Of a stretch of 64,000 nt of DNA, positions 25,727 through 34,377 are shown piece by piece. Each line of letters starts with the position of its first letter. The stretch's first letter is position 1. The translations under genes were made by a program, and so were the position numbers. Location: positions 96,099 to 160,098 of the forward strand of contig NZ_JADNBB010000014.1 in assembly GCF_015550595.1 (NCBI RefSeq), read 5' to 3'. This stretch comes from Parabacteroides goldsteinii. Lineage in GTDB: Bacteria; Bacteroidota; Bacteroidia; Bacteroidales; Tannerellaceae. Under the pieces are notes generated by a model. It did not search any database. It was not told the origin of the DNA and worked only from the letters and a program-made list of their open reading frames with translations.

Positions 25727-26776
25727 TTATAAGATCAGCATGGCATCACCGTAAGCACCGAAACGATACTTTTCTTTCAATGCCACTTCATAGGCATCCA
25801 TAATCAAATCGTAACCTCCGAATGAAGCAGTCATCATCAGGAGAGTAGACAACGGCATGTGGAAATTTGTGATCATGCTGGTTGCCACACTGAAATCATA
25901 CGGAGGGAAAATGAACTTATTGGTCCATCCTTCGAATTCTTTCAGGTGTCCGTCCGTGCTAACTGCTGTTTCAACAGCACGCATCACGGAGGTTCCTACG
26001 GCACAAATCTGGCGTCCGTCGTCTTTACCTTTGTTCACGATATCGACAACATCCCCGTTTACGATCATTTGTTCGGAGTCCATCTTATGCTTTGTCAGGT
26101 CTTCCACGTCGATCTCACGGAAATTACCCAGTCCGGAATGAACAGTCAGGAAAGCAAAACGACAATCTTTAATTTCCAGACGTTTCATCAGTTCACGGCT
26201 GAAATGAAGACCGGCAGCAGGAGCAACAACAGCTCCTTCTTCCGTAGCGAAAATGTTCTGGTAACGATCTTCATCCTCCGGTTCGACCGAACGGTCGATA
26301 TATTTTGGCAGCGGGGTTTCGCCCAATGCATATAATGCTTTTTTAAATTCGTCATGGTTACCGTCATACAGGAAACGCAGTGTACGGCCACGTGAAGTTG
26401 TGTTGTCAATGACTTCAGCCACCATCGAATCGTCTTCTCCGAAATACAGTTTGTTACCGATACGTATCTTACGTGCCGGATCTACCAATACATCCCAAAG
26501 ACGCAGATCTTCGTTCAGTTCACGCAGCAAAAATACTTCAATACGTGCACCGGTTTTTTCTTTATTCCCGTACAAACGGGCTGGGAAAACCTTCGTGTTA
26601 TTGAAGATGAATACATCTTTCTCTCCAAAATAGTCCAACAGATCTTTAAATACCTTATGCTCTATTTCGCCGGTGTTACGATTAACAACCATCATACGGG
26701 ACTCATCCCTGTTCTTTGCAGGATGAAGAGCGATCAAATCCTCCGGTAAATTAAATTTGAATTTAGACAGCTTCAT
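25727..26776 (-). CDS. queA: S-adenosylmethionine:tRNA ribosyltransferase-isomerase
   Basis: QueA moves the ribose part of SAM to preQ1 in tRNA to form epoxyqueuosine. The 349-aa protein has the family hallmarks: [20 protein letters not shown] near the start, [24 protein letters not shown], and [19 protein letters not shown] near the C-terminus. It is close to the usual length. It lies between truB and folK in one operon with short gaps; its SAM use fits, by coincidence or not, with metK about 2 kb away. Confidence 0.96.
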   Translation of the reverse strand: MKLSKFKFNLPEDLIALHPAKNRDESRMMVVNRNTGEIEHKVFKDLLDYFGEKDVFIFNNTKVFPARLYGNKEKTGARIEVFLLRELNEDLRLWDVLVDPARKIRIGNKLYFGEDDSMVAEVIDNTTSRGRTLRFLYDGNHDEFKKALYALGETPLPKYIDRSVEPEDEDRYQNIFATEEGAVVAPAAGLHFSRELMKRLEIKDCRFAFLTVHSGLGNFREIDVEDLTKHKMDSEQMIVNGDVVDIVNKGKDDGRQICAVGTSVMRAVETAVSTDGHLKEFEGWTNKFIFPPYDFSVATSMITNFHMPLSTLLMMTASFGGYDLIMDAYEVALKEKYRFGAYGDAMLIL

Positions 26777-26809
26777 AATGTTACTTTATTTATTTTCTTT
26801 TTATTCTTA

Positions 26810-27541
26810 TCATTTGTCAGAGGATACAAATCCAACTTCACCAGCCGGACAATCTCCTACCGCCTCATCCAGAAAGGCATCTATCTCTTCCGGATTCATG
26901 CATTTATCCAATGTTATATCTCCGATCCGGGTACGTTCCAACCCGATCAGATGAGCACCCGAATGTAAAGCCGTACCGATATCACGGGCCAAAGCACGGA
27001 TATAAGTACCTTTGCTACACACCACACGGATCTTAATGACCGGCAGGTTACATTCCAGTAACTCCATTTCGTCGATCACCAATGTCTTCGACTTCAACTC
27101 CACTTCTTCACCTTTGCGTGCCAGTTCATAAGCACGCTTCCCATCCACTTTACAAGCAGAAAAAACCGGGGGGATCTGTTGGATGGTACCTACAAACGAA
27201 TTCAGTACCTCTTCTACCATCTCCCGGGTTATATGTTCTGTCGGATATACAGCATCTATCTCTTTTTCCAGGTCGAAAGAAGGCGTTGTCTCACCCAGTT
27301 TCAGCGTTGCAACGTATTCTTTGGTCTGATACTGGAATTCATCGATCCTTTTGGTCGCTTTCCCGGTACAAACGATCATTACCCCGGTAGCCAACGGATC
27401 AAGCGTTCCGGCATGTCCGACCTTTATCTTTTTTACTTTCAGCTTCCGCGACAACTTATACCGGAACTTGTTCACCAGATCGAACGACGTCCATGTCAAC
27501 GGTTTGTTAAAATATAAAACCTCTCCTGCTATAAAATCCAT
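26810..27541 (-). CDS. truB: tRNA pseudouridine(55) synthase
   Basis: TruB makes pseudouridine at position 55 of the T-loop of tRNAs. The 243-aa protein has the catalytic region VGHAGTLDPLATGVMIVCTG, where the Asp of TLDP is the nucleophile, plus GTIQQIPPVFSACKVDGKRA and a C-terminal KGTYIRALARDIG segment. It is on the short side but lacks only the C-terminal PUA extension, as is common in Bacteroidota. It is preceded by uppP with a 6-bp gap and followed by queA, one operon. Confidence 0.96.
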   Translation of the reverse strand: MDFIAGEVLYFNKPLTWTSFDLVNKFRYKLSRKLKVKKIKVGHAGTLDPLATGVMIVCTGKATKRIDEFQYQTKEYVATLKLGETTPSFDLEKEIDAVYPTEHITREMVEEVLNSFVGTIQQIPPVFSACKVDGKRAYELARKGEEVELKSKTLVIDEMELLECNLPVIKIRVVCSKGTYIRALARDIGTALHSGAHLIGLERTRIGDITLDKCMNPEEIDAFLDEAVGDCPAGEVGFVSSDK

Positions 27542-27547
27542 TCTATA

Positions 27548-28348
27548 TTATTTCATCAATGTACATGCAATAGTGATCAAACCGGCTATTGCACAATAAA
27601 TAGCAAAGTAGATCAACTTTCCTTTTTTCACAATATTGATCATCCACTTACAAGCCAGACAACCGGATAGGAAAGCTGCTACAAAACCAACGACCAGTGA
27701 AAGTGTCGGAATATCTCCGGCCACATCTTCACCCTTAACCATCTTCAATACATCCAATAAAGCTTCACCCAAAATCGGAGGGATCACCATCAAGAAAGAA
27801 AACTGAGCCAGTTTCGCCTTATTATTACCCAACAATAAACCCGTAGCAATCGTTGTACCCGAACGTGATAGTCCCGGCAAGACTGCACAAGCCTGTGATA
27901 GACCGATAATAAAAGCGTCTTTCATCGAAATATTTTCTTTCTGCCGCGGCTTTGCATAATAAGAAAATGCCAGCAAAGCAGCCGTTACCAGCAACATACA
28001 ACCGACGATAAGCAAACCCGAGCCAAAGATAGCTTCGACTTTATCTTTGAAAAAGACTCCCACGATACCGACCGGTATCATCGAAATCAGGATATTGATC
28101 GCATAACGTGTTTCGCTATTCATCTCAAACTTGAATAACCCGCGAAATATCCATTCGATCTCTTTCCAGAGTATTACTAATGTACTAAGTACCGTAGCCA
28201 CATGGACTACGATCGTAAATGTCAGATTCTCTTCTCCTTCAATTCCAAACAGGGCCGATCCGATTGCCAGATGACCGCTACTGCTTACAGGAAGATACTC
28301 CGTCAGTCCCTGTACGATTCCCAGCACTAAGGCCTCTAACCAACTCAT
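27548..28348 (-). CDS. uppP: Undecaprenyl-diphosphatase
   Basis: UppP (BacA) dephosphorylates undecaprenyl pyrophosphate in the inner membrane, recycling the lipid carrier for peptidoglycan and other glycans. The 266-aa protein has about eight hydrophobic segments, the N-terminal [20 protein letters not shown] signature, and the [18 protein letters not shown] motif with the phosphatase-loop residues. Its ATG overlaps the DUF3098 stop by 4 bp, so translation is coupled. Resistance to bacitracin can follow from its dosage. Confidence 0.97.
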   Translation of the reverse strand: MSWLEALVLGIVQGLTEYLPVSSSGHLAIGSALFGIEGEENLTFTIVVHVATVLSTLVILWKEIEWIFRGLFKFEMNSETRYAINILISMIPVGIVGVFFKDKVEAIFGSGLLIVGCMLLVTAALLAFSYYAKPRQKENISMKDAFIIGLSQACAVLPGLSRSGTTIATGLLLGNNKAKLAQFSFLMVIPPILGEALLDVLKMVKGEDVAGDIPTLSLVVGFVAAFLSGCLACKWMINIVKKGKLIYFAIYCAIAGLITIACTLMK

Positions 28349-28587
28349 TCGGTTACTTCTTTACCTTTACTGTTCTTCAGGATTCCTACAATCATCAGAC
28401 CGAAACCGATCACAGTTACCACCGGCGCAACAACAATACGTCGTGTACTGAATATTTCCGGATTAAAACTGGTTGCATCACCTGATCCACCACCACTCAT
28501 CAACATGAAACCAATAATGATTACTGCTACAGCAACTGCAATCAGAATAAAATTTTCTTTACCGAATGCAAAATCTCTTTTAGCCAT
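28345..28587 (-). CDS. DUF3098 small membrane protein
   Basis: This 80-aa protein has two hydrophobic helices (about 13-30 and 54-70) separated by a short loop ([20 protein letters not shown]). It matches the DUF3098 family found beside ftsX and uppP in Bacteroidota. Function is not known. It overlaps the uppP start by 4 bp and lies 15 bp behind ftsX, which suggests a link to cell division or envelope growth. Confidence 0.9.
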   Translation of the reverse strand: MAKRDFAFGKENFILIAVAVAVIIIGFMLMSGGGSGDATSFNPEIFSTRRIVVAPVVTVIGFGLMIVGILKNSKGKEVTE

Positions 28588-28602
28588 CTCTCTTTGTTTA
28601 TT

Positions 28603-29481
28603 TTAAATGTAATACAACTTATCAACACCCATACGGAGATACTTGTTTACAGCAAAAATGGTAGCCGTAATAGACAACAGTATTCCCAGCAGGAATACTG
28701 CGGCATAAACCACCAGTAAAGCCTTCATATCCAATAATTGAATAAAGCCGTCCAACTCGTGTTGTAAGTAATATAACGAACCAGTCAGCATCAATATTGC
28801 AAGGATAGAGGCAAAAATACCACTTACCACATTATAACGGACAAAAGGCCGGCGTATAAAACCGGAAGTCGCCCCTACCAATTTCATTGTATGGATCAAA
28901 AAACGTTTGGAATAGATCAATAACCGGATCGTATTACTGATCAGTACAAATGATATGGCCATCAGCATTACGGCCAGTGTGAGCAGGATAATGCTCAGAC
29001 GTTTCATATTATCGTTTACCATCTGCATCATGTCTTTACGGTAAAGCAGGTCGGATACAGAAGTATATGTTTTTATTTTCTTTTCTATGTGCTGCAGGCT
29101 GTCCGGATTGGCATATTCGGAATGCAGTTTTACCTCGATCGAAGCCTGAAGGGGATTAAAGCCAAGAAATGTTTCCGGGTTTTCGCCTAACTCTTCTTCG
29201 AGTTCTTTCGCGGCTTGTTCTTTAGAAATGTATTCGGTAGACTTGATAAAAGGAAGTGCGTCCAGGCTTTTCTGCATCTTCTTGATGTCTGCCTCTTTCT
29301 GATTATCTTTCAAAACAATGGAAAATGAAATATTTTCCTTCACATAAACCGATAACTGATTTCCCAGTAGCCCCATCAACAAAATCAATCCTAGCAGAAA
29401 TAGCACCAGCGCTATACTGATAATGGAAGTGAGACGAGAATTAAAAAAAGAAACCGAGCTAACCTTATTATTTTCAGCCAT
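28603..29481 (-). CDS. ftsX: Cell-division permease-like protein FtsX
   Basis: FtsX works with the ATPase FtsE to activate peptidoglycan hydrolases at division. The 292-aa protein has an N-terminal cytoplasmic part, one membrane helix (about 18-38), a periplasmic domain with EYISKEQAAKELEEELGENP, and three C-terminal helices (about 165-285). The family core FVLISNTIRLLIYSKRFLIH and TMKLVGATSGFIRRPF is clear. FtsE is not adjacent, as usual in Bacteroidota. It heads the ftsX-DUF3098-uppP-truB-queA-folK run. Confidence 0.93.
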   Translation of the reverse strand: MAENNKVSSVSFFNSRLTSIISIALVLFLLGLILLMGLLGNQLSVYVKENISFSIVLKDNQKEADIKKMQKSLDALPFIKSTEYISKEQAAKELEEELGENPETFLGFNPLQASIEVKLHSEYANPDSLQHIEKKIKTYTSVSDLLYRKDMMQMVNDNMKRLSIILLTLAVMLMAISFVLISNTIRLLIYSKRFLIHTMKLVGATSGFIRRPFVRYNVVSGIFASILAILMLTGSLYYLQHELDGFIQLLDMKALLVVYAAVFLLGILLSITATIFAVNKYLRMGVDKLYYI

Positions 29482-29514
29482 CAGACGTACCCTTATTATT
29501 ATTCAACAAATTAA

Positions 29515-29541
29515 GGAGATACGCACAGAGCGCATACCTCC
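29515..29541 (-). terminator. Hairpin between miaB and ftsX
   Basis: On the minus strand GGAGGTATGCGC and GTGCGTATCTCC form a 12-bp stem if G-U pairs are allowed, with a 3-nt loop, followed by TTAATTTGTT. It may end the miaB transcript; the T-tract is imperfect. Confidence 0.45.
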
Positions 29542-29630
29542 CAATTTTTCTGCAAAAGAACGAATAAATTGCGAGACAACCGGCAGATTATAATTATTTA
29601 ACCATTTCTAAACCTGCTGGTTCGCACTCA

Positions 29631-31001
29631 TCATTCTACCGGTTCACCGAATAATGTTGCCGAAGAGGCTCTGTTGATCCTTACCTTCACAAATTGTCCG
29701 ACTTTATAGTTTTTCTTATCGAAAATAACCACTTTGTTCTGACTGGTACGCCCGAACAACTGTTCGCGTGAACGTTTGGAGAAACCTTCGATCAGGACCT
29801 CAAACTCTTTTCCTATATCACGCAGGTTACTTTCTTCCGACAGCTGATTCTGTAAATCGATCATCCCCTGCAGGCGACGTACTTTTTCTTCTTCCGATAC
29901 CGTATCAGGAAGATGTTTGGCCGCATAGGTTCCGGGACGTTCGGAATATTTGAACAGGAAAGCAGCGTCATATCTGACTTCGCGCATCAAGGAGAGTGTT
30001 TCTTCATAATCTTCTTCCGTTTCCGAATGAAAACCACAGAACAGATCGGTTGCAATCGAAGCTTCCGGAACGATACGGCGAATAGCGGCGATACGATCGA
30101 GATACCATTCACGGGTATATTTACGGTTCATCACCTTCAGAATCTTCGAGCTACCCGACTGGGCTGGCAGATGTATGTACTTACATATATTATTATGGGC
30201 GGCTATCACACGGAGTGTATCGTCGCTCATATCTTTTGGATGAGAGGTCACAAAGCGGATGCGCATATTCGGAGCCTCCTCCGCCACACGTTCCAATAGC
30301 ATGGGGAAAGTAACCGTTTCACCGTCTTTTTCGAAAGCATACGAATTCACATTCTGTCCGAGCAAGGTCGCCTCTTTAAAACCTTTGTCACGCATATCCC
30401 TTATTTCACTCAGGATACTTTCCACATCGCGGCTACGCTCGCGTCCACGGGTATAAGGTACGATACAATACGTACAAAAGTTATTACACCCACGCATGAT
30501 CGACACAAAACCGGAGATATGCACACCGCCCAACTTCAGGGGCATCACATCTTTATAGGTTTCCTGGGTGGAAAGTTCGACATTGATCGCCTTTTCCCCA
30601 TGTTCGACAGCACCTACCAGGTTAGGCAGATCCATATAAGAGTCCGGACCTACTACCAGATCGGCATGATGCACATTGATCAGTTCCTCTTTCACCCGTT
30701 CGGCCATACATCCCAGCACGCCCACGATCAGTGATTTCTTTTTCCGCTTCAGAGACTGAAAATACTGAAGCCGCCCGTAAATTTTCTGTTCCGCATTATC
30801 GCGTACCGAACAGGTATTTACAAAAACCGCATCCGCTTCTTCAATCTTGTCGGTCATAGTGTATCCGTCCATTTTCATGATGGAAGCTACCACCTCACTG
30901 TCTGCTACATTCATCTGGCACCCGTAGGTCTCGATGAATAACTTTTTCTCCTCATTTCCGGCTGCAGATTTTAAGTCTGCGCCATTTTCCTGATTCGTCA
31001 T
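29631..31001 (-). CDS. miaB: tRNA-2-methylthio-N6-dimethylallyladenosine synthase
   Basis: MiaB is a radical SAM methylthiotransferase that adds a methylthio group to i6A37 in tRNA. The three N-terminal cluster cysteines are in ETYGCQMN, NTCSVRDNAEQ and LGCMAERV; the radical SAM motif is RGCNNFCTYCIVPYTRGRER. A TRAM domain forms the C-terminus (about residues 390-455). I take Met at 31001 as the start (MTNQENGADLKSAAGNEEKK); the longer frame to 31031 adds 10 residues with no family match. Length is typical. Confidence 0.95.
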   Translation of the reverse strand: MTNQENGADLKSAAGNEEKKLFIETYGCQMNVADSEVVASIMKMDGYTMTDKIEEADAVFVNTCSVRDNAEQKIYGRLQYFQSLKRKKKSLIVGVLGCMAERVKEELINVHHADLVVGPDSYMDLPNLVGAVEHGEKAINVELSTQETYKDVMPLKLGGVHISGFVSIMRGCNNFCTYCIVPYTRGRERSRDVESILSEIRDMRDKGFKEATLLGQNVNSYAFEKDGETVTFPMLLERVAEEAPNMRIRFVTSHPKDMSDDTLRVIAAHNNICKYIHLPAQSGSSKILKVMNRKYTREWYLDRIAAIRRIVPEASIATDLFCGFHSETEEDYEETLSLMREVRYDAAFLFKYSERPGTYAAKHLPDTVSEEEKVRRLQGMIDLQNQLSEESNLRDIGKEFEVLIEGFSKRSREQLFGRTSQNKVVIFDKKNYKVGQFVKVRINRASSATLFGEPVE

Positions 31002-31224
31002 TTTGTTACCGTTAATAAAATTTAAATACATGTATTCTATAAAAATAAACCGCCAAAGGCTTGCACAGTTCGATTCTGACAGCTATATTTGCATACGAAA
31101 AACGTAAATTTTTTCATAGTTAAGGTTTTGGTTAAATCGAATAAGGGTGGCTGTGAAGTTACCCTTATTTACTTTTATACCTTTTATAAATCTCTTCATT
31201 CTTTCATCATTCAATAAATCTTCG

Positions 31225-31232
31225 TACATTTG
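31225..31232 (+). promoter_or_regulatory. -7 promoter box of the small membrane protein gene
   Basis: TACATTTG matches TAnnTTTG and lies 22 bp before the ATG at 31255. This argues against the longer frame starting at 31147. Confidence 0.55.
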
Positions 31233-31254
31233 GAGTGCAAAAATAATCAAAGTT

Positions 31255-31692
31255 ATGGATAACCTGGGCGATTGGATATATATTGTTTTCCTGATAGTTG
31301 CAGCAGTGAGCGGTTTATTCAGTTCAAAGAACAAGAAAAAACGTCCGACTCAAGTGTTGGGACAACCCGAATACGACACAACACAAGAGGAACATACTCC
31401 CTCTGGCAAAGGCTTTTGGGAAATCCTGGAAGAGGCAACGAATGATCGTCCCAAACAACAAACCATAGCAACCGCTATTCCTGAGAAGAAAAAAAATAAA
31501 AAAGAGACAAGGAAGTCGAATCCTTTCCTGTCAGCCGAACAGGAAATCCACCAATCCAAAGTCAGTTCATCCCCTATCATGAATTTTCCGACCGAAGAAG
31601 AACATTCTCTTTTAGAGGATATTGAGTTCAATAATATCGAAGAGTTAAGAAAAGCTGTTATTTACTCAGAAATACTTAACCGCAAGTATTGA
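31255..31692 (+). CDS. Small membrane-anchored hypothetical protein
   Basis: This 145-aa protein starts MDNLGDWIYIVFLIVAAVSG: one N-terminal membrane helix (residues about 6-22) followed by a soluble, charged, low-complexity tail with KNKKKRP, EEKKNKKE-type runs and an acidic C-terminus (EEEHSLLEDIEFNNIEELRK). I recognise no named family, though a similar design, a short anchor with a disordered tail, is common in Bacteroidales. The start at 31255 is chosen by the promoter box 22 bp upstream. It is followed by the CoA-transferase gene on the same strand, but that gene has its own promoter. Confidence 0.7.
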   Translation: MDNLGDWIYIVFLIVAAVSGLFSSKNKKKRPTQVLGQPEYDTTQEEHTPSGKGFWEILEEATNDRPKQQTIATAIPEKKKNKKETRKSNPFLSAEQEIHQSKVSSSPIMNFPTEEEHSLLEDIEFNNIEELRKAVIYSEILNRKY

Positions 31693-31702
31693 CCTATTTT
31701 CT

Positions 31703-31717
31703 TTTTTAATACCTTTG
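31703..31717 (+). promoter_or_regulatory. Promoter of the CoA-transferase gene
   Basis: TACCTTTG at 31710-31717 matches TAnnTTTG; a TTG lies about 20 nt further upstream. The ATG is 53 bp downstream. Confidence 0.6.
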
Positions 31718-31770
31718 CAGCCGTTTAGCTGACCAATAAGTATTTATCTAATATAAAACAGTATAATATC

Positions 31771-33267
31771 ATGGCTTTAAAATTCATTACAGCTGAAGAA
31801 GCTGCTTCGTTCGTTCATCATAACGACAACGTCGGATTCAGTGGTTTTACACCGGCCGGATGCCCGAAAATCGTTCCGGGTGCCATTGCAAAAAAAGCGA
31901 TGGAAGAACATGCAAAAGGAAATCCTTTCCAGATCGGTATGTTTACCGGAGCTTCTACCGGTGATAAACTGGATGGCGAATTAGCTCGCGCCAATGCTAT
32001 TAAATTCCGTACTCCGTACCAATCAAACAAAGACTTACGCGCATTACTGAATGCTCACGGAGCACAGTATTTCGACATGCACCTGTCTGAACTGGCACAG
32101 GACTTACGTTATGGTTTCCTTGGAAAGATCGATGTAGCAATCGTTGAGGCTGCCGATGTAACCGAAGACGGCGAGATCATCCCGACCAGCGGCGTAGGTA
32201 TCGTACCTACAGTTTGTCGTATGGCTGACCGTATCATCATCGAGTTGAATAGTAGACACCCGAAAGAAATCCGCGGCATGCACGACATCTACGAACCGGC
32301 AGATCCTCCTTACCGTCGTGAAATTCCAGTATATACTCCGTCCGACCGTATCGGTACTCCTTATATTAAAGTAGATCCGGCAAAGATCGTTGGTATCGTA
32401 AAAACAGAAGAACCGAACGAAGGTGGTAAATTCTCACCGCTGGATGACGTTACAATGGCTATCGGTAAAAATGTTGCCGACTTCCTTGTAAGCGAAATTA
32501 AAGCCGGCCGTCTGCCGAAAGAATTCGTTCCCCTGCAAAGTGGCGTAGGAAATGTTGCCAATGCCGTTTTAGGTTGCATGGGTGCTAACAAGGATATTCC
32601 TGCATTCAATGTATATACAGAAGTTATCCAGGATGCAGTTATCAGCCTGATGAAAGAAGGCCGCGTGAAATTTGCCAGCGGTTGTTCTTTGTCTGTAAGT
32701 AATGAAGTAATCCGTGAAATTTACGGTAACCTCGATTTCTTCAAAGACAAGATCCTTCTTCGTCCGCAAGAAATCTCCAACAATCCGGAAGTGGCTCGTC
32801 GTCTTGGATTGATTGCAATCAATACGGCTCTGGAAGCCGATATCTTCGGTAATATCAACTCTACTCATGTATCAGGAACAAGAATGATGAATGGTATCGG
32901 TGGATCTGGAGACTTTACCCGTTCAGCGATGTTGTCTATCTTCACCACTCCTTCTACAGCCAAAGACGGTAAGATCAGCGCTTTCGTTCCGATGGTATCT
33001 CACCTGGATCACAGCGAACACTCAGTAAAGATTATCATCTCTGAATATGGCGTAGCCGACCTGCGCGGAAAATCACCGATCGAACGCGCTAACTGCATTA
33101 TCGACAATTGTGTTCACCCGGATTACCAGCCGTTGTTGAGAGAATATCTGGCAATGGGTGTGAAAGGCCATACTCCGCAGAACCTGAAATGTTGCTTCGC
33201 TTTCCACGAAGAACTGGCAGCCAGCGGCGACATGCATAATGTAGACTGGAGCAAATACAACAAGTAA
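31771..33267 (+). CDS. Acetyl-CoA hydrolase/transferase family protein (succinate CoA-transferase-like)
   Basis: This 498-aa enzyme swaps CoA between short organic acids; in Bacteroidales this family is tied to succinate/propionate or acetate metabolism. The N-terminal segment has VGFSGFTPAGCPKIVP, then QIGMFTGASTGDKLDGELA; a conserved Gly-rich stretch is GIGGSGDFTRSAMLSIF in the C-terminal half, and ISEYGVADLRGKSPIERA follows, as in the succinate:acetate CoA-transferase group. The catalytic Glu probably lies in the NVYTEVIQDAVI segment (about residue 290). It is a monocistronic unit with a promoter and a strong terminator. Confidence 0.9.
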   Translation: MALKFITAEEAASFVHHNDNVGFSGFTPAGCPKIVPGAIAKKAMEEHAKGNPFQIGMFTGASTGDKLDGELARANAIKFRTPYQSNKDLRALLNAHGAQYFDMHLSELAQDLRYGFLGKIDVAIVEAADVTEDGEIIPTSGVGIVPTVCRMADRIIIELNSRHPKEIRGMHDIYEPADPPYRREIPVYTPSDRIGTPYIKVDPAKIVGIVKTEEPNEGGKFSPLDDVTMAIGKNVADFLVSEIKAGRLPKEFVPLQSGVGNVANAVLGCMGANKDIPAFNVYTEVIQDAVISLMKEGRVKFASGCSLSVSNEVIREIYGNLDFFKDKILLRPQEISNNPEVARRLGLIAINTALEADIFGNINSTHVSGTRMMNGIGGSGDFTRSAMLSIFTTPSTAKDGKISAFVPMVSHLDHSEHSVKIIISEYGVADLRGKSPIERANCIIDNCVHPDYQPLLREYLAMGVKGHTPQNLKCCFAFHEELAASGDMHNVDWSKYNK

Positions 33268-33288
33268 TTGCGACCTTTATAATATAAG

Positions 33289-33322
33289 AAATCCCGAAGT
33301 GAAAACATTTCGGGATTTTTTT
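33289..33322 (+). terminator. Terminator of the CoA-transferase gene
   Basis: AAATCCCGAA and TTCGGGATTT form a 10-bp stem around a short loop, followed by a TTTTTT run, starting 22 bp behind the stop codon. Confidence 0.88.
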
Positions 33323-33349
33323 GCCCCATTCTCGACTGCAATCCGCCTA

Positions 33350-33370
33350 AATCTCGTTTTAAACGAGATT
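33350..33370. repeat. Perfect inverted repeat in the intergenic region
   Basis: AATCTCGTTT T AAACGAGATT has 10-bp perfect arms with a single central base. A weaker related inverted repeat, TTCGTTT..AAAGCGAA, follows at 33374. It could bind a dimeric regulator; no gene begins close by. Confidence 0.5.
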
Positions 33371-33601
33371 ATGCTTCGTTTAAAGCGAATTTTCTTCTCA
33401 CATGTAGGCCCTAAATTCGGAGGGGCGGATACCGATCAGCGTAAACAATTGTTTGATTTTCTTAAAAACCATCTCCTTTGAACAATGTAACCACTTGTTA
33501 CGAGAGTTAAAACTCACCTTTTTCGATTCAGAAACGTATTTTTTCAGGGAAGAAGAGTTCTGACGTAAATTCAATCGGTAAATTACATTTCTTATATTGT
33601 T

Positions 33602-33627
33602 TTACAATTTCTTTTTTCATACATTTG
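33602..33627 (+). promoter_or_regulatory. Promoter for the duplicated leader of susC
   Basis: TACATTTG at 33620-33627 matches TAnnTTTG, and a TTG about 19-20 nt upstream serves as the -33 element. It is the only clear promoter box before susC, so the transcript would carry a leader of about 720 nt containing both copies of the repeat. A small hairpin GACAA agcg TTGTC follows at 33643-33656. In the 33371-33601 stretch I see no gene. Confidence 0.55.
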
Positions 33628-33677
33628 CGATGTGCCTAAAAAGACAAAGCGTTGTCAGCACAACTTATTAATTAATG

Positions 33678-33981
33678 TAGAAGCGTAAAAAAGATATTAT
33701 TCTCCAAATGAAATCTCGACAATTTCAGTCCAAAAGGATAATAGGCAACAAAAACGCTCACGCACCTTTGCTTGTTATGTACACATGCGCTCGTATGTGT
33801 GTATCGAGGATAAAGGGCGTGGGGTGTTGTTTATATCATTTTGGACGGGCAGTCGAGAGCCTCATTTGATGATATATCAACAGTTCCCCCACGCTTTCTT
33901 TATTTTATAAACATCCATTCCGGGAATTAATGGATACCTTAAACTAAACTTCGTATGCAAACAAGCTTATGCAAAGAGGTG
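33678..33981 (+). repeat. Direct repeat copy 1 (structured leader, 5' copy)
   Basis: About 304 nt closely similar to 34072-34377, including TAGAAGCGT at the start, a shared AAATGAAATCTCGACAATTT block, hairpin TACACAT...ATGTGTGTA (33780-33803), a long hairpin (33812-33901) with an apical GAGA loop, the ATCCATT...AATGGAT element and a dead susC start. Confidence 0.9.
33812..33901 (+). ncRNA. Long structured hairpin, copy 1 of the susC leader
   Basis: The base pairs AAAG/CTTT, GCGTGGGG/CCCCACGC, TGTTG/CAACA and TATATCA/TGATATA stack toward an apical AGTC-GAGA-GCCT hairpin with a GNRA-type loop (one mismatch). A T-rich stretch follows it. It may act as an attenuator or an RNA switch; its counterpart in copy 2 has paired changes that keep the stems. 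Confidence 0.55.
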
Positions 33982-34011
33982 CTTCTTTATATCAGAGGCA
34001 GTACCGAATGA
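33955..34011 (+). pseudogene. Dead susC start in copy 1
   Basis: ATG at 33955 opens MQTSLCKEVLLYIRGSTE and stops at 34011. It is the counterpart of the real SusC start MKTNLCKEMLQTK... (34351), with the first eight codons matching closely and then diverging. It is a remnant of a duplicated or deleted SusC gene, not a functional protein. Confidence 0.6.
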
Positions 34012-34071
34012 CAAAATCGGATGTGATGCGATAACATTATCGCGCACTCATCACCGTATTACAATTTCACA

Positions 34072-34377
34072 TAGAAGCGTTTAGATATATTAATCCTCAA
34101 ATGAAATCTCGACAATTTCAGTCCAAAGGGATAATAGACAACTAAAAACGCTCATGCATCTTTGCTTGCTGTACACAACATACGTCTGTATGTGTGTATC
34201 CAAGGATAAAGAAAGCGTGGGTTGTTGTTTATATCACCTGGAGGAACAGTCGAAAGACTCAAACAATGATATATCCAACAAATCCCACGCCTTCTTTATT
34301 TTATAACTATCCATTCCGGGAATTAATGGATACCTTAAATCATACTCCGCATGAAGACAAACTTATGCAAAGAGATG
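34072..34377 (+). repeat. Direct repeat copy 2 (structured leader, 3' copy)
   Basis: Second copy of the 305-nt leader, starting 394 nt after copy 1 and running into the first codons of susC (ATG at 34351). The 90 nt between copies hold a further hairpin, GCGATAA/TTATCGC. Confidence 0.9.
34208..34297 (+). ncRNA. Long structured hairpin, copy 2 of the susC leader
   Basis: AAAGAA/TTCTTT, GCGTGGG/CCCACGC, TTGTTG/CAACAA and TATATCA/TGATATA stack toward AGTC-GAAA-GACT (34248-34259), a perfect 4-bp stem closed by a GNRA tetraloop. TTATTTTAT follows. The shorter hairpin at 34178-34193 (ACATAC gtct GTATGT) differs in sequence from copy 1 but keeps pairing. Confidence 0.6.

Noticed and set aside
31083..31334. 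83-aa minus-strand frame overlapping the small membrane protein
   Set aside because: It covers the promoter and the start of the + strand gene and has no domain; a shadow frame.
33812..34297. Invertible promoter (inverton) flanked by inverted repeats
   Set aside because: The inverted arms are nested continuously up to a short apical loop, so they form one hairpin. There is no promoter-sized unpaired insert and no recombinase gene nearby.
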